A stretch of 64,000 nucleotides of DNA from Caballeronia pedi (GTDB lineage Bacteria > Pseudomonadota > Gammaproteobacteria > Burkholderiales > Burkholderiaceae): NCBI RefSeq assembly GCF_001544915.2, contig NZ_FCOE02000015.1, positions 106,864 through 170,863 of the forward strand, written 5' to 3'. Of this stretch, positions 30,427 to 37,622 are shown in pieces (position 1 is the first letter of the stretch; each line of letters begins with the position of its first letter). The notes beneath the pieces are model-generated. The model saw nothing but the letters and a program-made list of their open reading frames with translations, made no database searches and had not been told where the DNA came from. The translations under genes were made by a program, and so were the position numbers.

Positions 30427-31704
30427 ATGGCATCTTTTCGAAAGAACTTCACGATACTGATGACGTTGCAGGTATCCACATACCTCGCACCGCTGCTGAC
30501 GCTGCCGTGGCTCGCGCGCGTCCTCGGTCCGGGCGAATATGGACGTCTTGCATTTGGCCTGGCCTTTACCGCTTACTTCATCTCGGTCACCAACTACAGC
30601 TTCTCGCTGACGGCCACGCCGAAGATCTCGATCAATCGCGAGAACCGCGAACTGCGCTCGCGCGTCTTCTGGGAAACCATCCTCACGCAAGCCGCGCTCG
30701 CATGCGCAGGATTCGTCGTGCTGGTCATACTGACGTCGGTCATTCCTTATCTGCAAGAGAATCGCGAGCTGCTTCTCATCGGCTATGGCCAGGCGATCGG
30801 CGCGATGCTGATCCCCACGTGGTACTTCCAGGGCGTCGAAGATCTCGGCATGCTGAGCCTCTTCGTATTCATCGGACGCGCGCTCAGCATTCCTGCGATG
30901 TATCTCTTCGTGCGCGAGCACGACGACGTCTACATTGCAATGGCCGTGAATGCGCTGGTGCCGCTGCTATCGGGAATCGCGATCTGCACATACCTGTACT
31001 CCCGGCGCGAACTCGACTTCGTGCGCGTGTCGTTCAGGACCATCGTCGCTCGTCTGAAGGACGGCTGGAGCGTGTTCATCGCCACCGCGATCGTGGACAT
31101 CTATGCGTCGAGCAACATCGTGATACTCACGTTCATTGCAGGCAATGTCGCTGCAGGCTACTTCGCCGCGGGCGACAAGCTGATCCGCGCGGCACTAAAT
31201 ATGCTGACACCACTCAAGACCGCGGCGTATCCACGCGTGAGCTTTCTCATGCATCACGCAAGGGAAGATGCCTTCGCGTTCCTGCGCAAGATGTTCGTGG
31301 CGCAAGCCGTGATCGTGTCGCTGATCTCGTTGTGCATCTTCTTCGGCGCACCGCTTGCAGTAAAACTCTTGTATGGACCGAAGTTCTTGCCTACCGTAGA
31401 GGTGTTGCGATGGATGGCGTTCGTGCCGTTGATGGCCGGTCTGTCCGATCTCTTCGGTGTTCAGACGATGCTTCCGCTCGGCATGAAGGCGCAATTCAGT
31501 CGCGTGCTGATGGCGTCCGCGGTAGTGAACTTCGGCTTGCTCGCCGTGCTCGCAACGCTGTTCGGCGAGCAGGGCGCGGCGGCTACGGTGCTGATCACCG
31601 AGACCGTGGTCGCTGCCGCGATGGCATTCACGCTGCATCTGGAAGGTGTGCCGTTGCTCAAGCGTCGTCCAATCGCCGAAGGCGCGCGCTCAGGAACGAC
31701 ATGA
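30427..31704 (+). CDS. Wzx-type polysaccharide flippase
   Basis: This 425-residue multi-pass inner-membrane protein of the polysaccharide-transport branch of the MOP superfamily flips undecaprenyl-linked repeat units to the periplasm. The start, FTILMTLQVSTYLAPLLTLPWLARVLGP, and the EYGRLAFGLAFTAYF segment are characteristic of RfbX/Wzx proteins. About 12 hydrophobic helices can be counted, and the length is normal. It lies in the same direction as the polymerase and Wzc-like genes, which together define a Wzy-dependent pathway. A frame of similar length in another phase (30369-31769) is its shadow. Confidence 0.9.
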   Translation: MASFRKNFTILMTLQVSTYLAPLLTLPWLARVLGPGEYGRLAFGLAFTAYFISVTNYSFSLTATPKISINRENRELRSRVFWETILTQAALACAGFVVLVILTSVIPYLQENRELLLIGYGQAIGAMLIPTWYFQGVEDLGMLSLFVFIGRALSIPAMYLFVREHDDVYIAMAVNALVPLLSGIAICTYLYSRRELDFVRVSFRTIVARLKDGWSVFIATAIVDIYASSNIVILTFIAGNVAAGYFAAGDKLIRAALNMLTPLKTAAYPRVSFLMHHAREDAFAFLRKMFVAQAVIVSLISLCIFFGAPLAVKLLYGPKFLPTVEVLRWMAFVPLMAGLSDLFGVQTMLPLGMKAQFSRVLMASAVVNFGLLAVLATLFGEQGAAATVLITETVVAAAMAFTLHLEGVPLLKRRPIAEGARSGTT

Positions 31705-31845
31705 TTCATGTTTTCGATGCGGCGACATTCGACACCCGCCCTACTCCAAAGTTGCATACATGTATGTGAGTCAGCGAACCGACCGATGCAGTTCGAGCCG
31801 GTATCGTATTGGTATGACCAGTGTTTAATTAAGAGAGCCTGTGGA

Positions 31846-32007
31846 ATGGAAACAGAGGAAATGTCGATCGAACACGTCCAGAAGCTGGTGCAGCAGGCCG
31901 AAAGCCTGCGCATGCAATCGGTCGCGGTTCCGCTCAAGGACCTGCAGATAGTGCTGCAGATTTGCGAAGCGGCGATTGCTCAGCAGAATGCCTCAGTAAC
32001 GAAATGA
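31846..32007 (+). CDS. Small unidentified protein (53 aa) in the polysaccharide locus
   Basis: This short frame starts at an ATG preceded by AAGAGAG with an 8-base gap. It encodes an amphipathic, mostly helical 53-residue protein with no signal peptide or membrane segment and one cysteine. Features include an acidic start (METEEMSIEHVQ), a Gln-rich middle and VPLKDLQIVLQICEAA. I do not recognise a family. It lies between the flippase and a glycosyltransferase and is followed by 500 gene-free bases, so it may be the end of the flippase transcript or its own unit. An in-frame ATG at 31861 is too close to its purine run to be the better start. Confidence 0.5.
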   Translation: METEEMSIEHVQKLVQQAESLRMQSVAVPLKDLQIVLQICEAAIAQQNASVTK

Positions 32008-32516
32008 CCTCAAACAATCCGTGTCTTGAGCTCTTGAGCACTTCAATGAGGAAGGTGCCCGAGCCGGATGCCGCAGTCCCGACACCGGGACACCAAAAAA
32101 CCCGAATGATTAGTCGGCTTCATGCACGGTTGCAGAGCAGTCCTTTTTACCGGATTCCACTGCACTTTCTATCGTGCGGCACAGATTAATCGTCACAAAG
32201 ACCGATCTGCGGGAGTCATCCGGCCAAATTGATCTGGACCGGGCTTTCGACAGGTAACTCCGGGGATGGTTTTCGAGCATGACGGGGTTCCTCGCATCCG
32301 TGCGCGGGAACGACTCATGCTATGCCGCATCGCGTGCGTATTTTTCGACTGCGCAATTCAACGCTCGATCAGTACTCCTCGTGACGACCGTGCACCTCTT
32401 TGATGCATCGGTCATTTCTCGAAACTGTCACGTCGATCACCGATAACGATTAGGCCATTTACTTCTTATTGCGTATTGCCGCGGGTGCTCGGCAGGACGC
32501 CAACGAAGAGTCCAAG
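32008..32516. other. Long intergenic region inside the polysaccharide locus
   Basis: These 509 bases hold no supported gene. A small perfect hairpin (GTCCCG 32076-32081 with CGGGAC 32086-32091) follows the 53-aa gene but has no U-tract. The last 100 bases are AT-rich and are the likely site of a promoter for the three-glycosyltransferase run. I looked for sigma-54 and riboswitch consensus patterns and found none that were convincing. Confidence 0.45.
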
Positions 32517-33668
32517 ATGAAAGAGATCGTCCATATCACCGAAGCTTTCGGTGGCGGTGTGCTATCCATGCTGACCCAGCTTTCGAACCGAGCGGCAGCC
32601 GCGGGCGTCGGCGTAACGATCCTTCATTCGATCCGGCAGGAAACGCCCAACAATTTTTCCCGGCTGTTTCATCCGGCGGTCAAGCTGACGTATGTGAACA
32701 TGGTCCGTGAAGTGAGCATGCGAAGCGACCTCACCGGCCTGTGGAACCTGGTTCGCAAGCTCAGGGAGTGCGATCCATCGGTGATCCATCTGCATTCGTC
32801 GAAGGCCGGCGTACTGGGACGCGCCGCGGCACGCATCGCCGCGCCGCGTGCCCGCGTGTTCTATTCGCCGCACGGCCTCGCCTTTCTGCGCCGCGACGTG
32901 TCGCCCGCGAAGCAGTTCGCCTATCTGAGCTTCGAGCGCATCGCCGCGCGCCTCGGCGGCACCATCGTCGCGTGCTCGAAGAGCGAACTCTCGGAGATCG
33001 AAACGAGGATGCACGCGCGACAGGCGCGCATGATCGAGAACGGCGTGAACGTGCCGGAGATTCCGCCACGCATCGAGAAAGACGCGCGGGAGGTGCTCAT
33101 CGGCATGAGCGGGCGCGCCACGTTTCAAAAGAATCATGAAGCGTTCGTGGATCTCGCCAACGCCTTGCATGGCGACTCGGCGCAATTCCTGTGGATCGGC
33201 GGCCATGCCGAAGAGTTGCCGGCCGGAACGCGCAACGGTGTCGTGTCGTGCAGTGGCTGGGTCACGCGCGACCGTGCGCTTGAACTTACCGCCAGTCTCG
33301 ACATCTATGTGCAGACGTCCCGCTGGGAAGGCATGCCTATCGCGCTGATCGAGGCACAGGTCGCGGGCATTCCCGCCGTGGTTACTGACGTGGTCGGCAA
33401 TCGCGATGTCGTTCAGCATGGCGTGACGGGCTTCGTCGCAAAGAGTGTCGAAGAAATGACGCAGTACACGACGATGTTGCGCGACGACCCCGTCCTGCGC
33501 GCGCGCATGGGAACAGCGGCGAGAACGTCGGCGAGCAAGCGCTTTTCGATGGACGCGATCTTCCGTCAATGGCTCTCCATATACGAGCTCGACTCCTACA
33601 CGCACGCGCGCGCGCCGCTCGACAAGGACGAGATCGCCTATGAAACCAGCTCCGATTCACAGTTCTGA
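32517..33668 (+). CDS. Family 4 glycosyltransferase (GT-B fold)
   Basis: The 383-residue enzyme probably transfers a sugar from a nucleotide donor to the growing lipid-linked oligosaccharide. The N-terminal half has the glycine-rich acceptor loop HITEAFGGGVLSML and the HLHSSKAGVLGRAAARI and PHGLAF segments. The C-terminal half has the GT4 donor site: SGRATFQKNHE, and the E-x7-E motif in WEGMPIALIEAQVAGIPAV. It resembles the WecA-linked WcfF/RfaB-type glycosyltransferases of O-antigen loci. The ATG at 32517 is chosen because similarity starts at MKEIVHITEAFGGG. Its end overlaps the next glycosyltransferase start by 29 bases. Confidence 0.88.
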   Translation: MKEIVHITEAFGGGVLSMLTQLSNRAAAAGVGVTILHSIRQETPNNFSRLFHPAVKLTYVNMVREVSMRSDLTGLWNLVRKLRECDPSVIHLHSSKAGVLGRAAARIAAPRARVFYSPHGLAFLRRDVSPAKQFAYLSFERIAARLGGTIVACSKSELSEIETRMHARQARMIENGVNVPEIPPRIEKDAREVLIGMSGRATFQKNHEAFVDLANALHGDSAQFLWIGGHAEELPAGTRNGVVSCSGWVTRDRALELTASLDIYVQTSRWEGMPIALIEAQVAGIPAVVTDVVGNRDVVQHGVTGFVAKSVEEMTQYTTMLRDDPVLRARMGTAARTSASKRFSMDAIFRQWLSIYELDSYTHARAPLDKDEIAYETSSDSQF

Positions 33669-34758
33669 CGCCTCGACAATGGATACTTCCTTCGCCACGA
33701 ACAAGCTCGTCTACAACGGCCGTTTCACGAGCCAGAAGACCACCGGCGTGCAGCGCGTCGCGCGCGAACTCGTCGCCGCACTCGTGCAGTTGCCGCAAGG
33801 CTCGCATGTGACGCTCGCGGTTCCGCCGCAAAACGGACTCGATCCCGTGCAGGGTGTCGACACCGTCAAGCTCGGCTTCGGCAAGGGCGTCTTCTGGGAG
33901 CAGATCGTGCTGCCGCTCTTCGCCGGCCGCTCGCGCATCGTGAATCTGTCCAACTCGGGTTCCATCTTCCGCACGAACCAGATCATCTACATGCACGATG
34001 CCGCGGTGTTCGATACGCCCGCGCACTTCTCGTGGAAGTTCCGCACCTGGTATCACGTGATGTTCTGGATTCTCGCGCGCACGTCGAGTTGCGTGCTGAC
34101 CAATTCGACGTTCTCGCGCGACCGGCTCGCGCATCATGTCGGCGTGCCCGCGGAGCGCATCGGTGTGGTGCCGCTCGCCGCGGATCATCTCGATCACATC
34201 ACGCCGGATGCCTCCGTGATCGACGAACTGAAGCTCACGAATAATCGCTACGTGCTCGCCGTAAGCAGCATGAATCCGACCAAGAACTTCAAGCGTCTCG
34301 TCGAAGCATTCATGAAGCTGAACGATCCGTCGATCGATCTGGTGATCGTCGGTATGAAGAATGCGTCGATTTTTGGCAAGGCGCATGATCTGTCGAGCGC
34401 GCCGAACATCAAGCAGGCAGGCTATGTCAGCGACGAAAAGCTGAGAGCGCTCTACCAACATGCGGCATGCTTCCTCTATCCTTCCATTTACGAAGGCTTC
34501 GGGATTCCGCCGCTGGAAGCGATGCGCAACGGCTGCCCGACGCTCGTGGGCCGCGCGGCCGCGTTGCCGGAAACATGCGGCGACGCATCGATCTATTGCG
34601 ACCCCTACTCGGTCGACGATATTTCGAGCAAACTGCGCGAGCTGCTCGATTCGCCGGAGCTGAGCGCGGACTTGAAACGGCGCGGCCTCGCGCATGCCGA
34701 GCGCTTCCGATGGACGGAAAGCGCACGCCTCTTGATGCAGTTCATCGACAAGCCGTGA
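33640..34758 (+). CDS. Family 4 glycosyltransferase (mannosyltransferase-like)
   Basis: This 372-residue GT-B enzyme has the pattern of WbpY/MtfB-like mannosyl- or rhamnosyltransferases: YNGRFTSQKTTGVQRVARELV at the N terminus, YMHDAAVFDTP, TNSTFSRDRL in the interdomain region and AVSSMNPTKNFKRLVEAF for donor binding. The E-x7-E motif is YEGFGIPPLEAMRNGCP. The ATG at 33640 has AAGGA 10 bases upstream and overlaps the preceding gene; a second ATG at 33679 is possible. Donor specificity is not predictable here. It is followed at 49 bases by a third glycosyltransferase. Confidence 0.88.
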   Translation: MKPAPIHSSDASTMDTSFATNKLVYNGRFTSQKTTGVQRVARELVAALVQLPQGSHVTLAVPPQNGLDPVQGVDTVKLGFGKGVFWEQIVLPLFAGRSRIVNLSNSGSIFRTNQIIYMHDAAVFDTPAHFSWKFRTWYHVMFWILARTSSCVLTNSTFSRDRLAHHVGVPAERIGVVPLAADHLDHITPDASVIDELKLTNNRYVLAVSSMNPTKNFKRLVEAFMKLNDPSIDLVIVGMKNASIFGKAHDLSSAPNIKQAGYVSDEKLRALYQHAACFLYPSIYEGFGIPPLEAMRNGCPTLVGRAAALPETCGDASIYCDPYSVDDISSKLRELLDSPELSADLKRRGLAHAERFRWTESARLLMQFIDKP

Positions 34759-34807
34759 TGGCGCGTGAGAGCAGCGATGCCGACGCGCGCAGCGAGGGAG
34801 GGAGCCG

Positions 34808-36001
34808 GTGAGGTTGGGAATCTACTGCGACTCGGGTATCAACGGCGGTCACGAAGAGATGCTCAAGCGCTTCATGCTTGCGCTCGTGCCGAGCACGCAG
34901 GTCGAAACCTTGCATATCCTCGTGCCGATCACCAACGAGCCGCTGTATCGCTATGTGCGCGATCTGGCGAACGCGCATCCGAAAGTGAAGGCGATCGGTC
35001 TTTCGTACACGGCCGAATCGATACGCGGGAATGTGATCGCACTCTGGCGCACGATGCGCGCAACCGCCGCGACCCTGCGCGCGCTGCGGCTGGACAAGGT
35101 GCTGATCGCGCAAGGCACGATCGCCTCAGGAATAGCAGGGCTGTTCGCGGCGCGCCGGGCACGTATCGAGACGGTCAGCTATCTGCCGCTCGTCGACGAA
35201 GCGCCCGCGAACGCGAGCCGCGCCGGCAAGCTCAAGTGGCTCGTGAAGCGCCGGTTGTATCGCATGCCGAACGCGTACGTCACGTTGAACGATCATCTGT
35301 GCGGCAAGCTCAAGACGCTCGCGCCGAACGCGCGCGCAATGGTGCTCGAGAATTATGTCGACGATCGCTTCAGCCGCTCGACGCTCACGAAAGAGGCCGC
35401 GCGCGCGACGCTCGGCCTGCCCGACGACGGCACCACGATCATCGCGCATGTCGGCCGGCTGAACTTTCAGCAGAAGCGTCAGGACTTCCTGATGCAGGCC
35501 ATCGAACGTCACGCCGATGCATTCGCACGTACGCTCGTGCTGATCGTCGGCGAAGGGCCGGACGCGGCGCGTCTGCAAGAGACGATCGACGCGAGCCCGG
35601 CGCTCTGCGCGTGCGTGCGCATGGTCGGGCCGCAGAAGGACGTGCTGCCGTATATCGTCGCAAGCGATGCGCTCGTGCTGCCGTCCGCGTATGAAGGCGT
35701 ACCGCTCGTGATGATCGAATCCGTGCTCGCGGAACGGCCGATCGTCGTCGCGCGCGTGTCGGGACTCGAATCGTATCTGCCCGATGCATTGCTCTTTCCC
35801 GCGCACGACCACGATGCCTTCGTCGAGCGCATCTTCGCCGCGCGCGATTTTCCGCTCGCCTCGTTGTCGGCCGCATTCCGGCGACGCTTCTCGCGCGAAG
35901 TTTTCGATGCGCAGGCGCAGAGCGTCGTGTTGCAAGCGGGCGATGCGCGCAACGCGGGCGTCGAGCCGACCGCACGACACTCCGACGCGCTGGTCAAGTA
36001 A
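34808..36001 (+). CDS. Family 4 glycosyltransferase
   Basis: This 397-residue GT-B enzyme starts MRLGIYCDSGINGGHEEM, with a glycine-rich acceptor loop. The C-terminal domain contains AHVGRLNFQQKRQDFLMQAI for donor phosphate binding, VGEGPDAARL and the E-x7-E motif in YEGVPLVMIESVLAERP. The GTG at 34808 follows a strong GGAGGGAG ribosome site. It is the third consecutive GT4 gene, consistent with a repeat unit of four or more sugars when counted with the GT2 and a priming enzyme that is not in this window. The exact sugar is unknown. Confidence 0.87.
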   Translation: MRLGIYCDSGINGGHEEMLKRFMLALVPSTQVETLHILVPITNEPLYRYVRDLANAHPKVKAIGLSYTAESIRGNVIALWRTMRATAATLRALRLDKVLIAQGTIASGIAGLFAARRARIETVSYLPLVDEAPANASRAGKLKWLVKRRLYRMPNAYVTLNDHLCGKLKTLAPNARAMVLENYVDDRFSRSTLTKEAARATLGLPDDGTTIIAHVGRLNFQQKRQDFLMQAIERHADAFARTLVLIVGEGPDAARLQETIDASPALCACVRMVGPQKDVLPYIVASDALVLPSAYEGVPLVMIESVLAERPIVVARVSGLESYLPDALLFPAHDHDAFVERIFAARDFPLASLSAAFRRRFSREVFDAQAQSVVLQAGDARNAGVEPTARHSDALVK

Positions 36002-36031
36002 GCGCGCGCACTTTCACGAGGCCGAACATCG

Positions 36032-37129
36032 ATGCGAACTCTGGTGGCTGCGGTATTGGTGTTTGGCGCGTTGCTGTGCGCGTCGGTGCTTATTTTCGCG
36101 CGCAGCGGCACGTCGGACGCGTATCACAGCAGTCGCTCGGCTGTCCCCAAGGCGGATGCCGCGAGCCACGCAACGCCGAAGATATCCTGCGGCAAGGGAT
36201 CGACGGGCGTGTTTTACGGCATCGCTGGACACTTGGAACATCGCGGCGCGTATCGCATGAGCGACTATGGTCTGCAGATTTCACAACTCCGCGATCTGGG
36301 TGTCACGATGTACGCGCAAGATGTGTCGAACGAGGAAAGTGCGCACATGGTCGCGGATTTCGCGCGCGCGGCGGCGAAGCAATGCATCGGCGTGCTTGCG
36401 CTCGTCACGCCGTTCGAGCAGGAGAAGCGCGCGAACGAGCAGGAGACGTTCGAGCGGGGCTATGCGCTCGGCAAGATCGCAGGACGCTTGCTGAAAGGTC
36501 TCGTGACGTACTATCAAGTAGGCAACGAGTACGACAACTGGACGATCCTGGGTTCGGACCGCAGCGGCGAACATCCGTCGGATTACGACAACGCGCGGTT
36601 CATGAAGGCGCGCGGATCGATCCTCGGCTTGATCAAGGGCATACGCGAGACGAATCCGGACGCGAAGATCCTGCTGACATCGTTCAGTTGGCTTCACTAC
36701 GGCTTCACGGACATGCTCTATGCAGGAACGCAGCCCGACGGCAGCAAGGGCCATCCGGTTCCGCAATGGGACATCACCGCGTGGCACTGGTATTCGAACA
36801 TGGGATCGATCACGGCGGCGGGACAGAACAAGGTCAACGTGCTGGAGCGCCTGCGCGACAGCTATGGCAAGCCCATCTGGATCACGGAATACGGCGTGCG
36901 GCCGACTCATGAGGACCCGGCGGGCTATCTCGTCGGCAAGGATGCATTGAAGGGATTCGTCTCGCTTGCAAAGACTTACAACATTCAGAACGTCACCCTG
37001 TATGAGCTTTACGACGATCAGCGTTATGGTGGCGATGGCAACTACGGCGTGATTCACGATGACGGCAAAACGCGCAAATCCCGCTTCGATACCGTGCGCG
37101 ACTTCATCAAGGCGAACCCGATGCCGTGA
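36032..37129 (+). CDS. Exported clan GH-A glycoside hydrolase, probably polysaccharide-processing
   Basis: The 365-residue protein has an N-terminal hydrophobic segment (about 4-23), either a signal peptide or an inner-membrane anchor facing the periplasm. The rest looks like a TIM barrel of clan GH-A: acid/base Glu166 in YQVGNEYDNW and nucleophile Glu286 in IWITEYGVRP, 120 residues apart, as in GH39/GH5-type enzymes. By analogy with PslG of Pseudomonas, it may trim or edit the polymer made by this locus. That role is inferred from location, and I cannot assign the exact GH family. It sits between the last GT4 gene and the Wzc-like kinase gene. Confidence 0.78.
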   Translation: MRTLVAAVLVFGALLCASVLIFARSGTSDAYHSSRSAVPKADAASHATPKISCGKGSTGVFYGIAGHLEHRGAYRMSDYGLQISQLRDLGVTMYAQDVSNEESAHMVADFARAAAKQCIGVLALVTPFEQEKRANEQETFERGYALGKIAGRLLKGLVTYYQVGNEYDNWTILGSDRSGEHPSDYDNARFMKARGSILGLIKGIRETNPDAKILLTSFSWLHYGFTDMLYAGTQPDGSKGHPVPQWDITAWHWYSNMGSITAAGQNKVNVLERLRDSYGKPIWITEYGVRPTHEDPAGYLVGKDALKGFVSLAKTYNIQNVTLYELYDDQRYGGDGNYGVIHDDGKTRKSRFDTVRDFIKANPMP

Positions 37130-37622
37130 AGCATCGGCTCGTCTTGTATGACGAAAGCAGCGCGCGCCGAACCGACGATTATCGCGCGAAATCACCGGCG
37201 CGCAAGTGGCGTGCCCAGCATTGGAAGGCATTTAACGTTCGCTACTTAACAGACGCGAGCAACTCACGCCCGGAAGATAGTTTTGAACGCTATTTTTTCC
37301 GGGCGTATCGTATCGTTGTTAGCAAGCGATTCGAAACGGATTGGCGAGTTTCATCCGCTGAATCCAGGACGCGGTTCCGAGGCACGGTGTGTGCTTCAGG
37401 CATATATCGCACTTCGACGAGCCGACATGCTTCGTCATGCGAACGCGAGGCGTCGAGCGCTTCGCCCGCTTTTCAAGAGCCTCTCGCGTCTTAAGTCTGG
37501 AAGTTCCAACGGCTCTCTCGCCGGACCACTGACACGTAACGTACCGCGGCATGCCGCGCGGGCTCTCTGCTTTTTCCGCAGCCCGGAAACAACGCTCAAT
37601 TTATCGACTGAGGACTGCGCCT
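37130..37622. other. Intergenic region before the Wzc-like gene
   Basis: No supported gene lies in these 493 bases. The region contains a strong hairpin at 37266-37306 (listed separately) and the GAGGA ribosome site of the kinase gene at 37609-37613. It probably carries the promoter for the kinase, zinc-ribbon and polymerase genes. The JUMPstart/ops element of enteric capsule loci is not present. Confidence 0.5.
37266..37306. repeat. Strong hairpin in the leader of the Wzc-like gene
   Basis: ACGCCCGGAA (37266-37275) pairs with TTCCGGGCGT (37297-37306), and an inner ATAG/CTAT pairing extends the stem. A run of six T lies just before the right arm. It stands about 320 bases before the kinase start and 137 bases after the glycosidase stop. 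It could be a terminator-like attenuator or an mRNA-stabilising end; there is no U-tract after the stem on the plus strand. Confidence 0.5.

Noticed and set aside
30369..31769. 466-codon plus-strand frame overlapping the flippase
   Set aside because: The flippase frame encodes a coherent 12-helix membrane protein; this one is an Arg/Ala-rich shadow.
32220..32300. Possible c-di-GMP riboswitch in the locus interior
   Set aside because: The conserved GEMM core and tetraloop-receptor pattern could not be matched.
32388..32402. Sigma-54-like match (GTGCAC then TTGAT) in the polysaccharide intergenic region
   Set aside because: It lacks the -24 GG and the -12 GC, so it fails the invariant positions.
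37205..37219. TGGC...GC pattern (TGGCGTGCCCAGCA) resembling sigma-54
   Set aside because: GG and GC are 10 rather than 12 positions apart.
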